From: CAWGGS01 sp963822095
Lineage (GTDB): Bacteria; Desulfobacterota; Desulfobulbia; Desulfobulbales; Desulfocapsaceae
Length of the DNA stretch: 64,000 bases
Assembly: GCA_963822095.1 (NCBI GenBank)
Contig: CAWGGS010000049.1
Coordinates: forward strand, 37,829 to 101,828
Direction of reading: 5' to 3'
Under the pieces are notes generated by a model. That model did not search any database. It worked only from the letters and a program-made list of their open reading frames with translations, and was not told the origin of the DNA. Positions 1 to 7,828 of the stretch are shown here, in pieces (positions within the stretch are counted from its first letter, which is position 1; every line of letters starts with the position of its first letter). A program made the position numbers and the translations under genes.

Positions 1-425
1 ACCTTTTCCCATAGAGCATAGGCCTCGTCATCATCGTCATAGATGGTGATCCACAGTTTTTCTTTCGGCAGCCCGAGCTCCTTTGTCAAAAAGTCCCATG
101 CGAAATGAATCGCCTCTTTTTTAAAATAATCGCCAAAGGAAAAATTCCCGAGCATCTCAAAAAAAGTATGGTGACGGGCCGTGTATCCGACATTTTCAAG
201 ATCATTGTGCTTGCCGCCGGCTCGGACACAGCGCTGACTGGTCGTAGCCCGCACATAGTTTCTACTGTCCTCTCCCATGAAGACGGTTTTGAACTGTACC
301 ATACCGGCATTGGTGAACAGTAATGTCGGGTCGTCTGCCGGCACAAGGGAAGAGCTCTCAACAACAGTATGGCCGTTCTTCTGAAAATAGTCTAAAAATT
401 TTGCGCGCAATTCATTTCCGGTCAT
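1..425 (-). CDS. alaS: Alanine--tRNA ligase, N-terminal part (cut by window edge)
   Basis: The gene charges tRNA-Ala with alanine in the cytoplasm. About 141 N-terminal residues are visible before the window ends. They begin MTGNELRAKFLDYFQ and carry the family stretch RCVRAGGKHNDLENVG followed by a TARHHTFFEMLGNFSFGDYF-type segment of the class II catalytic core, all uninterrupted. The ATG at 425 is the first Met before this conserved start; only a weak purine-rich stretch lies upstream. The rest of the gene (aminoacylation, editing and C-terminal domains) lies outside, so completeness cannot be judged. Confidence 0.95.
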   Translation of the reverse strand, partial: MTGNELRAKFLDYFQKNGHTVVESSSLVPADDPTLLFTNAGMVQFKTVFMGEDSRNYVRATTSQRCVRAGGKHNDLENVGYTARHHTFFEMLGNFSFGDYFKKEAIHFAWDFLTKELGLPKEKLWITIYDDDDEAYALWEK

Positions 426-486
426 AGGTCTTTTTCTACTTGTGTTAAAGGTTAATATCTGGGATATACTTTCAAATTACAGGTCA

Positions 487-1065
487 TTACTTGATATTTT
501 TCCCAAATTCTATAATAAACGGTAAAATCTCCTTAAATTTGGGTGTTCCTGCTTTGCCCAGGAGTTCGTAGACGATCATCTCGGCTGGCCCGATCATCGC
601 TCCCCGCGACCGCAGTTCATCAAGACCCAGCTGATGATTTTCAAGTGTCCTTGCGGAAACGCCGTCAGCCACGATAAAGGGAATCCACCCCTTATCCAGG
701 TATGTCACCGCCGTTTGGTAGATACAGATATGGGTTTCAACCCCTACCAAAATCGGTGTTGTAACCGCATCGGGTAATTGATCCACCAATGTATTTGTCT
801 GTTCATTGGCCAGAGCACTGAACTCGGTTTTGTCGGGTCTTTCTATTCCCTCCATCAACGGTTCCAGCTCGACAACATAGGGACCAAGTCCTTTTTTATA
901 TTGGGTATTGGCAATGACCGGGAGAGACAAGATCCTTGCGCAATCCAGCATCAGCTTGATTACCGTAGTTACCCGATCTGCCCGATATATCTGGGCCATA
1001 AGACTCTGTTGAGGATCGATTATATGAAGATAACAGTGGTTGGGTTGCAGTAATTTGTTTTTCAT
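487..1065 (-). CDS. Isochorismatase-fold cysteine hydrolase
   Basis: This is a cytoplasmic hydrolase of the isochorismatase/nicotinamidase-like family; the substrate cannot be told from sequence. With the start at 1065 the product has 192 residues. The candidate catalytic triad is Asp17 (IIDPQ), Lys79 (RPDKTEFSAL) and Cys114 in GVETHICIYQTA, the family nucleophile. The same frame stays open to 1260, but those extra 65 residues precede the conserved fold, while the Met at 1065 directly precedes it and follows a GAGAGC purine stretch. The gene lies between alaS (downstream on the same strand) and a divergent ArsR gene, with no obvious functional partner. Confidence 0.85.
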   Translation of the reverse strand: MKNKLLQPNHCYLHIIDPQQSLMAQIYRADRVTTVIKLMLDCARILSLPVIANTQYKKGLGPYVVELEPLMEGIERPDKTEFSALANEQTNTLVDQLPDAVTTPILVGVETHICIYQTAVTYLDKGWIPFIVADGVSARTLENHQLGLDELRSRGAMIGPAEMIVYELLGKAGTPKFKEILPFIIEFGKNIK

Positions 1066-1386
1066 CTTTTGCTCTCGATTAAATGGGATAGTGAAAACGG
1101 TTGACAAAACGGGCTCGAAGTCATCAATATACCGTCTCTCTTTTCCTGAATCAAACGGCAGAAACCAAAAGGCCCTCCCAATTAACTCTTTTTCCATTCG
1201 GTATTCAAGCGGGAAACCTCTCTCTTTTCTTTTTTGACCTCTTTTACACCTTTCCCGCAACAGGGATATTTCCGGCTTGACCCTGTTTCGTGAAAACGTT
1301 TAAGCAAAGTTTTTCTTTTCCTTTCCCTTTACAATAAGGAAAATAGAATTAAACTAAATACTAAAATATCTGGAAAAGGATCTCTT
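1066..1386. other. Intergenic region between hydrolase and ArsR gene
   Basis: This divergent intergenic stretch becomes AT-rich towards the ArsR gene (1310-1370). That would suit a promoter with operators, but no well-spaced -35/-10 pair stands out. A minus-strand frame remains open to 1260 as an N-terminal extension of the hydrolase, with no recognisable domain. Confidence 0.4.
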
Positions 1387-1680
1387 ATGAAAGATGAACA
1401 GATTGATGCTCTGGCAAAAATTTTGAAGTCGATGTCACATCCGATCAGATTAAAAATCCTCTGTCTTTTACAAAATGAGGAACTCACGGTGGGTGACATC
1501 ACGAATGCGGTCAAGACAACCAATGCCAATATCTCACAGCATTTGAATATACTTCGTGGTCAGGGGATCATCGATTTTCGAAAAGAGGCCAATTTTATCT
1601 ACAACAGAATTACCGATAAACGCATAATAGATATGATCTCAAAAATGCAGAAACTATTCTGCCCGGATCTTAAGGAGTAG
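1387..1680 (+). CDS. ArsR/SmtB-family winged-helix regulator
   Basis: A 97-residue cytoplasmic DNA-binding repressor-type protein. It has the ArsR signature MSHPIRLKILCLLQ at about 16-29 and the recognition-helix region TTNANISQHLNILRGQGII at about 44-62. Its only cysteines are Cys26 and Cys92 (KLFCPDL), so a classical multi-Cys metal site is not obvious; a redox or sulfur signal through these thiols is possible but is inference. The DUF2892 membrane gene starts 5 bases after its stop and is very probably co-transcribed. The start has AAAAGGA a few bases upstream. Confidence 0.88.
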   Translation: MKDEQIDALAKILKSMSHPIRLKILCLLQNEELTVGDITNAVKTTNANISQHLNILRGQGIIDFRKEANFIYNRITDKRIIDMISKMQKLFCPDLKE

Positions 1681-1685
1681 ACACC

Positions 1686-1895
1686 ATGATCGTCACAGAC
1701 TGGGTTCACACAATTGCTGGTTGTTTTATACTTATTAGTCTCGCTTTGGGAGTTTCTGTCAGCCCGATTTTTCAAAGTCAATACTGGTTGTTCTTTACCG
1801 CCTTTGTCGGTCTGAACCTCCTCCAGTTCGGCTTTACCAAGTTTTGCCCTCTTGCGCTCCTTTTAAAAGCAGTAGGTGTTCCCGAAACACGATAG
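1686..1895 (+). CDS. Small DUF2892 (YgaP-type) inner-membrane protein
   Basis: A 69-residue protein with two hydrophobic helices, about 9-30 and 35-62. It ends in the FTKFCPLALLLK motif typical of the DUF2892 domain that forms the membrane part of the rhodanese YgaP. No rhodanese domain is attached here. Coupling to the upstream ArsR gene, in an organism handling reduced sulfur, fits a role in sulfur or thiol stress. The function of DUF2892 itself is not established, so this is context only. A short GC-rich hairpin follows the stop. Confidence 0.8.
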   Translation: MIVTDWVHTIAGCFILISLALGVSVSPIFQSQYWLFFTAFVGLNLLQFGFTKFCPLALLLKAVGVPETR

Positions 1896-1905
1896 AGTCC
1901 GCCCC

Positions 1906-1930
1906 CCCGAAAGGGGTATTCGGGTTCTTA
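1906..1930 (+). terminator. Weak terminator-like hairpin after the ArsR-DUF2892 pair
   Basis: CCCGAA (1906-1911) pairs with TTCGGG (1919-1924) and is followed by the T-rich TTCTTAATT. The stem is short, so it may be weak. Confidence 0.4.
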
Positions 1931-2090
1931 ATTGAGAAGTTTATTAATGTTCGCACGGGCACAACTCTAAAAATCATATTAAAACAAACGGTTAATCAGA
2001 CAGCCAAACAAGCACGATGCTTTTCTCCCGGTTTCGTCGACCAGGAGCTCCATCGGCTGTACGTTTTTGGGATACGACGGAATATTGAGG

Positions 2091-2312
2091 TCAGGTTCCG
2101 ACCATCTTGGCACCGCAGGAAGCCTGCCAACAACAAAGAACCTCGGAACAGAATTCCTTCTTCCTGAAGCAAATGCTATTTCCTTCTTTTTCCTGGATCC
2201 TGCAAATAAGCTTCTCAAGGTTTATCCCCCTACTCTCCACACCTATCAATCGTGCCTTCTGCCGCGCAAACGATAAAAGCTTCGGTCCTTTTAAAAATGT
2301 CTTCTCTGACAT
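2091..2312 (-). CDS. Small Cys-rich protein of unknown function (SAP/Rho-N-like helix pair)
   Basis: A 73-residue protein. The N-terminal half is a basic helical segment (FARQKARLIGVESRGINLEK), then LICRIQEKEGN, then a Cys-rich tail with CCWQASC. Cysteines are at 37, 48, 55, 60, 61 and 66. From memory, similar small proteins in related bacteria combine a SAP-like helix pair with a CCWxxxC tail; no function is established. A strong ribosome-binding site (GAGGTGGGGAG) sits directly before the ATG. It lies downstream of the dikinase-like gene on the same strand, with about 90 bases between. The tail could bind metal, but that is inference. Confidence 0.65.
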   Translation of the reverse strand: MSEKTFLKGPKLLSFARQKARLIGVESRGINLEKLICRIQEKEGNSICFRKKEFCSEVLCCWQASCGAKMVGT

Positions 2313-2401
2313 CTCCCCACCTCATACATTGATTTTGAACATGTAGATCTATCCATTTTTCCTAAGAAAAAGACAGATAGAGAACAACCGACAGGTCCGG
2401 G

Positions 2402-5400
2402 TCAAATAGGAAGAATGTGCATCTCTTCCTGAATTTGATGGACCCCAAGAAGCAGCAGACCATTACGCCCATCAATCGAGACCCGATCACCGAAACGGAT
2501 CTTTTTGTCGCCGATCTCACAGTATTGACCGGTCTCATAGACCTTCAGACGTTTGCAACCGACCACGCAGGTTTTCTCCAGACGAACGGCGACAACGGAG
2601 GCGTGAGATGTCTGTCCCCCCCGAGAGGTTATCAATCCATCGGCCATATCAATCACTTTAATATCCTCGGGAACCGTATCCTGCCTAAAGAGGATCAGCG
2701 GGGTACCGGGATCGGTCTCTCTTAGCTCCCTGATGTTGCTTTCAGAAAATACCGCCCTCCCCGAAATCGCCGAACCTGAGACGCCGACGCCTTTACCCAG
2801 GATATTTTCAATCAGGTCTTTGGATTCCACAAAGACATTGAGATGTTCCTTCTTTTTAATGGTTATCATGTCGCGAGTCTGCAACAGATAGAGCTGATCG
2901 GGTGAAGGACCTTCAAAAGTAAACTCCATCTCCTGAGGATTCCAATTCTTTTCATAGACCAGATCCCGTGAGATGGAAAGCAGGCGCTGATAAATTCCAG
3001 GGAACCTCCGCTCCAGGGTTTCCTCCACCGCCCGGCCGTCGAGTTCGGCCTGCTCGACGGAAACAGCATAACTGGTTACCAGTCCTGACACGATATCCTC
3101 ACCTTGATCCCCATAGGCATAATCTCCCCACAGCGCCACCCGGGATACCTTACGATAGGGATGGGCAGTGAAAAGGACACCGGCCCCGGAGGTATCCGAG
3201 TAGTTGCCGAAAACCATGGCCTGGACGATCACCCCCGTTCCCCATGAGTCGGAGACATCCATGATCTTGCGATAATCCGATGCCTTGAAGGTATCCCAGG
3301 AATCCAAGACCTTCTGGATGGCTGTCACCAGCTGCAGCCAGGGATCATCAGGTATGCCATACCCGCGATTTCGTATCAGCTTCTGGTAGGAAAGGGCCAG
3401 ATCTTTCATCTGCTCGGGAGAAAATTCCCGCTTCAGGTTGACACGGTGTTTGGCTTTGGCTTCATTCATCAATTCCTGAAAATCCTCACGCTGCATCCCT
3501 GAAATCATTGCCCAAGATTGGAGGAAGCGTCGATAATTATCCCAGGAAAGGTACGCATTCCCATGATCGCGCACATACTCTTCAATAAGTTCTTCGTTCA
3601 TGCCGACATTGTGGATGGTGGCCATCATTCCCGGCATGGATATGGCTCCACCGCTTCGGACCGAGAGAAGCAGCGGTCGGTCGGGGGATCCATAAACCTT
3701 TCCGGTCATTTCCTCAATTTCGGAAAGAGAAGCGCGGATCCTCCGCATGAATTCTTCACGAGCCTTGGAAAAACCGAACACCACATCCCGGCACCGGAAG
3801 ACCTCGGTGGTTATGACAAAAGCGGGCGGAACCGGCTTCCCGTCGGCGACCAAGGTCATCAGGTTGAATCCCTTATTGCCCAGATGGATCAAATCGTTGG
3901 TAAAGGGGTTGATGTTATAGAGAGAAGAAACCGTCTTTTCCGGGTTGTAGGTCATCAACAGATCAAGGCCCTGTTTGTCTAAAATATCTTTTTGACTTTC
4001 CAGGGTTTGAATAATTCTGATGATAAAGTTGTCGAGGTGCTGAAGACCAAAGGTGGAGGAGATCAGATCCCGAAAAAAGAATTCGGACACCCTGTGAATC
4101 GTATTGGTGATATCCTTCTCGTCCCAGAGGGATCGGTATTTGGTTACAAGATCATTCGGATTGATCTGGGGGATAATAATTGACAGGTTATTTTGGTGAA
4201 TATTGGTGTAGAAGGCATAGATGATATCCTTGACACCCTCTGAAAGCCCGCGGAAGATATCCAGATACTGGGTGTAGGAAAAACGCCGCACCTTAAGAGA
4301 ATTCTGCAATAATGACATGTAGATGTCAATTCTTCTCGATGTTATTCCATCAATATTCAAGGCCTGGAGAAAAAGTTTGAGACATTTTACGATTCTAAAG
4401 AAGGCGGCCTGGGTAATGAAACTGAGATTGACGGTTTCAGGCAACCTCTCCAGATAGATATTTGCCAGGTTTTCCAGACGAAAGGTCAAGCTCAGGCTAT
4501 CAAATTTTCGTTCCCGGTACCGTCCGTATACCGATGGGATATCCACCGCAATATGTCTTTTATAGTAAATATCCTCCCGGGCTTGAAAACGCTCAGAAGA
4601 AAGTATGGTACTCCTGAGTCCTTCCAGTGCCTTCAGGAGCGTCTCGAGACAACCGACGGTTCCGCATGTTTCCAAGTCGGCAAGTACTCCCTCCATTTCC
4701 GGAAATCCTTCCTGGGCGGCCAGCAACAGTTCGGAGCGCAACTCCTGAAACCCCAGGTTATATTTCCTGTGCATGAGTTTATACATCTGGACCAGAAGTT
4801 CAAACCGACGAAGTTCCAATGGTTCAAGATCTGTTTGCCGTGCCAGGAACTTCTTGAGATTTTCAGGATTCCAGTCAAGTATGTCCTGCATGCTCTTGAA
4901 TTCGAGCTGCTGGGTGATACGCTCGGCAAGACGGAACTGGTCATCAATAAACGGTCCTTCCACTGCCACCTGGTTATATACCTCTTCAGGGAGGTATGCC
5001 TGCAACAGTGTCTTTTTCCGGGATTTCCAGAAAAGCAAAATCGCCTTGATAAAATTAACTATCAGATTCGAACTTTCTACATGACTCTGTTTCCTTAAAA
5101 AATGGATCAAGACATCTTTTCTCTTATATATCTCGTCCAACTCGGTAGAAACATCGCGCAATTCCCCTTCCGCACCGATTTCATTAAAGAAAACCGGCAT
5201 CAATTTGGTGAATTGCTTGGCCAGATTGTATATCGGTTTAATGGGATGATTGAGCAGTTCGGAGATATCCCTCTGAAAAAGGTCGGTATCTTTGACGCAG
5301 GTGCCAGTGAGTTTCAAGTTGATGATGAGGGCGGAAAATAAGGTAGAACACCACTTCGGTTCCTGCTCGATCAAGGTCAACCAAACCCGAATGTTGTTGA

Positions 5401-6694
5401 GATGGGCAGGATTGGTGAGAGGCTGCCAGTCCTCGTCCACACCTGCGACCTTTGCATACTGGAAGCCGAAACGCACCACCTCCCAAAGAAAGGTCTCAAC
5501 CATCCGGCTGTTTCCGCGATTAAACACCTCGCCCCCCAAAACCTGGATGCACTGGAGCGATGTATGGGGGTATTTATTGACATTGGCCTTTAAGAGATGA
5601 AAGGTCGTCAGCAGAAATTCCTCGATCTCCTCAAAGCTCTGCTGTCTGACCAATTGGACCAGACCGCGGTTAATCTCCCGCAGAGTCTCCTCATGGATCA
5701 GATATAACCCCTTCGTATCCATGATCTTGAAGAGAAAGAGCAATTTTTTGTTCTCAGCAAATTTATCCCGGACAAACAGGGGCTTCCGCCCCACCTCCGA
5801 ATCGGCTTCGGCCTTGGCCAATCTCTCAGGTATTTCTCTGTAGAATCGGACGATATCGATGTGGGCCGGAAGTGCAAGTATGGCTTTGAGCGCTTCTGCG
5901 GGGTCTGTTTCGATATCGATTGCGACCAAGGCATTCCGAGCCTTTTTTATTGTAGCATGGGATATTGAGGATAAAAGCGGTTCCGAATGGAAATCCTTGT
6001 CCTCAATTCCACATCTCTCGATAAACCATGGCATCGGATCATCTTCCAACAGCCAGTATTCATAGTTTTTCAGCAGGACGACACGCATCAAAGACGCAAG
6101 CGGACGATAATCGAATTCCAGCTCCTTATCAGAGTCCGCCAGGGCAAGAAGTTGACCGGCCAGGTTTTTGATCGGATGCTGACCCTGGACAATTTGCATA
6201 AGCGCCAAACCATCCTCCTTCTCCAAGGCCGACATTTTGGCAAAGATCCAGTTCAACGGCTTTTCATACTGGGTAAGATTCTTGACGGTTAAAAGGCTGA
6301 TCACCTTTTCGATCCAGGCAATTTTTGCCTCAACGATCAAGGACAACAGAGCGACATTCTTCTCCGTATCTTCCATGGCCCTGAAAAACAGAGTGGCAAA
6401 GAGTTCAATGGCCTTGGGTCCATCCTGATGCCGAATGAAATGACCGCTGTTTTTCAGGACAAAGCTCCTGAAAAGCGGCAGAATCAGGTTCCAATTTCGA
6501 AAGGGATGGCATATTTCATAAAGCAGGCCTTCCAGGCTCGAATACAACCCCTTGTATTTGCTCACTATATCCAGAAGAAACAGAAGCTCTGGATCTATGA
6601 CCACATTTTCGGCAGTCTCAAGGAGATTAGCCTTCAGGGCATCCGAATCTATGGTTGCGGAAGATGCTGGTGTTTTTGTTTTATTAGAGATCAC
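2402..6694 (-). CDS. PPDK/PEP synthase-like dikinase with a long novel N-terminal region
   Basis: A 1430-residue protein. The C-terminal 500 residues carry two modules of pyruvate phosphate dikinase. The first is an ATP-grasp domain (about 936-1275) with LSVRSGGAISMPGMMATI at about 1010, SGAGVLFTAHP at about 1169 and MEFTFEG..LYLLQTR at about 1256-1274. The second is a swivelling phosphohistidine domain with LITSRGGQTSHASVVA, catalytic His about 1364. The protein stops after this domain, so the PEP/pyruvate-binding TIM barrel is absent and the phosphoryl acceptor is unknown. Residues 1-930 are helix-rich and unrecognised. The start is GTG with an in-frame stop two codons upstream. It follows gap, beyond a terminator. 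Alternatives are a polysaccharide dikinase or a regulatory phosphotransferase. Confidence 0.85.
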   Translation of the reverse strand: MISNKTKTPASSATIDSDALKANLLETAENVVIDPELLFLLDIVSKYKGLYSSLEGLLYEICHPFRNWNLILPLFRSFVLKNSGHFIRHQDGPKAIELFATLFFRAMEDTEKNVALLSLIVEAKIAWIEKVISLLTVKNLTQYEKPLNWIFAKMSALEKEDGLALMQIVQGQHPIKNLAGQLLALADSDKELEFDYRPLASLMRVVLLKNYEYWLLEDDPMPWFIERCGIEDKDFHSEPLLSSISHATIKKARNALVAIDIETDPAEALKAILALPAHIDIVRFYREIPERLAKAEADSEVGRKPLFVRDKFAENKKLLFLFKIMDTKGLYLIHEETLREINRGLVQLVRQQSFEEIEEFLLTTFHLLKANVNKYPHTSLQCIQVLGGEVFNRGNSRMVETFLWEVVRFGFQYAKVAGVDEDWQPLTNPAHLNNIRVWLTLIEQEPKWCSTLFSALIINLKLTGTCVKDTDLFQRDISELLNHPIKPIYNLAKQFTKLMPVFFNEIGAEGELRDVSTELDEIYKRKDVLIHFLRKQSHVESSNLIVNFIKAILLFWKSRKKTLLQAYLPEEVYNQVAVEGPFIDDQFRLAERITQQLEFKSMQDILDWNPENLKKFLARQTDLEPLELRRFELLVQMYKLMHRKYNLGFQELRSELLLAAQEGFPEMEGVLADLETCGTVGCLETLLKALEGLRSTILSSERFQAREDIYYKRHIAVDIPSVYGRYRERKFDSLSLTFRLENLANIYLERLPETVNLSFITQAAFFRIVKCLKLFLQALNIDGITSRRIDIYMSLLQNSLKVRRFSYTQYLDIFRGLSEGVKDIIYAFYTNIHQNNLSIIIPQINPNDLVTKYRSLWDEKDITNTIHRVSEFFFRDLISSTFGLQHLDNFIIRIIQTLESQKDILDKQGLDLLMTYNPEKTVSSLYNINPFTNDLIHLGNKGFNLMTLVADGKPVPPAFVITTEVFRCRDVVFGFSKAREEFMRRIRASLSEIEEMTGKVYGSPDRPLLLSVRSGGAISMPGMMATIHNVGMNEELIEEYVRDHGNAYLSWDNYRRFLQSWAMISGMQREDFQELMNEAKAKHRVNLKREFSPEQMKDLALSYQKLIRNRGYGIPDDPWLQLVTAIQKVLDSWDTFKASDYRKIMDVSDSWGTGVIVQAMVFGNYSDTSGAGVLFTAHPYRKVSRVALWGDYAYGDQGEDIVSGLVTSYAVSVEQAELDGRAVEETLERRFPGIYQRLLSISRDLVYEKNWNPQEMEFTFEGPSPDQLYLLQTRDMITIKKKEHLNVFVESKDLIENILGKGVGVSGSAISGRAVFSESNIRELRETDPGTPLILFRQDTVPEDIKVIDMADGLITSRGGQTSHASVVAVRLEKTCVVGCKRLKVYETGQYCEIGDKKIRFGDRVSIDGRNGLLLLGVHQIQEEMHILPI

Positions 6695-6727
6695 GGACTA
6701 GTACTCTATGACGAGGAGCTTCTAAAA

Positions 6728-6765
6728 TAAAAAAAGGAAAGCGCCCCGGCGGTCCACCGGGGCGC
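6728..6765 (-). terminator. Rho-independent terminator of gap
   Basis: GCGCCCCGG (6741-6749) pairs perfectly with CCGGGGCGC (6757-6765). On the minus strand the stem is followed by a long U tract (A-run at 6728-6735 on plus). It leaves under 50 bases before the dikinase-like gene. Confidence 0.9.
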
Positions 6766-6776
6766 TAAGACAATCA

Positions 6777-7781
6777 TTACAACGGACTGTTGGCATCCAT
6801 ATGGCAGATCAGGTCGAGCATCCGATTTGAATATCCCCATTCATTATCATACCAGCTCATGACCTTGACGGTCTTTCCGATCACCTTCGTCGATTGGGCA
6901 TCAATGATCGAGGAGTGATTGTCGCCCTGGAAATCTATGGAAACAAGCGGCAGATCGGTATAACCGAGATAGCGGTTGGATGCCTCCTTCAAGGCCTGAT
7001 TCACCTCATCCACACTCGTCTCCCTCTCCACCTCCATGACCGCATCGACCAGAGAAACATCCGGAGTCGGCACTCGAACCGCCAGTCCGTCAAACTTGCC
7101 CTTCAGCTCCGGAATGACAAGTGAGACTGCTGCGGCTGCACCGGTTTTGGTCGGAATCATCGACAGGCAGGCAGCCCTGGCCCTGCGGAGATCGCTATGG
7201 GGGAAATCCAACAGGCGTTGATCTCCGGTATAGGCGTGAATAGTGGTCATCAGTCCTCGCACAATGCCGAAATTATCAAGGATAACCTTGGCAAAGGGGG
7301 CCAGGCAATTGGTCGTACACGAGGCATTGGAAACGATATGATGCTGGGTTCCTGAATACTCATCCTCATTCACTCCCATCACGAAGGTCTTGACATCACC
7401 CTTTGCCGGAGCAGAGATGATCACCTTCCTGGCTCCTGCATCAATATGTCCCTGGGCCGACTGGCTATCTCTGAATATACCGGTACATTCGGCAACATAA
7501 TCAACACCCATGCTTTCCCACGGAATATCAATGGGACTCCTGTGATCGGTCACGGTGATATGTCTCCCGTCAACGATGATTCCCTGCTCATCACTGCTCA
7601 CATCCCCGGTATATATCCCCATAACCGAATCATATTTAAGCAGATGGGCAAGGGTCGCATTATCCGTCAGATCGTTGATGGCAACGATCTCAACATCCTT
7701 GAAGACCGGATCCATCCCGACAGCACGGAAAATATTCCTCCCGATCCTTCCGAAACCGTTTATTCCAATTCGTATGGTCAT
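6777..7781 (-). CDS. gap: Glyceraldehyde-3-phosphate dehydrogenase, type I
   Basis: It catalyses NAD-dependent oxidation and phosphorylation of glyceraldehyde-3-phosphate, or the reverse in gluconeogenesis. The product has 334 residues, the usual length. It shows the Rossmann NGFGRIGR motif (8-15), Asp37 in AINDL that favours NAD over NADP, and the catalytic Cys155 in SNASCTTNCLAP. The start is preceded by GGAGGAAGGGT. It lies about 50 bases downstream of the GT5 gene on the same strand and ends at a strong terminator. Its placement with a glucan synthase and a dikinase-like gene suggests a carbon-storage or gluconeogenic unit. Confidence 0.97.
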   Translation of the reverse strand: MTIRIGINGFGRIGRNIFRAVGMDPVFKDVEIVAINDLTDNATLAHLLKYDSVMGIYTGDVSSDEQGIIVDGRHITVTDHRSPIDIPWESMGVDYVAECTGIFRDSQSAQGHIDAGARKVIISAPAKGDVKTFVMGVNEDEYSGTQHHIVSNASCTTNCLAPFAKVILDNFGIVRGLMTTIHAYTGDQRLLDFPHSDLRRARAACLSMIPTKTGAAAAVSLVIPELKGKFDGLAVRVPTPDVSLVDAVMEVERETSVDEVNQALKEASNRYLGYTDLPLVSIDFQGDNHSSIIDAQSTKVIGKTVKVMSWYDNEWGYSNRMLDLICHMDANSPL

Positions 7782-7828
7782 ACCCTTCCTCCATTATGTT
7801 TTTCTAACCACCCTATGGCAAAGCGACA

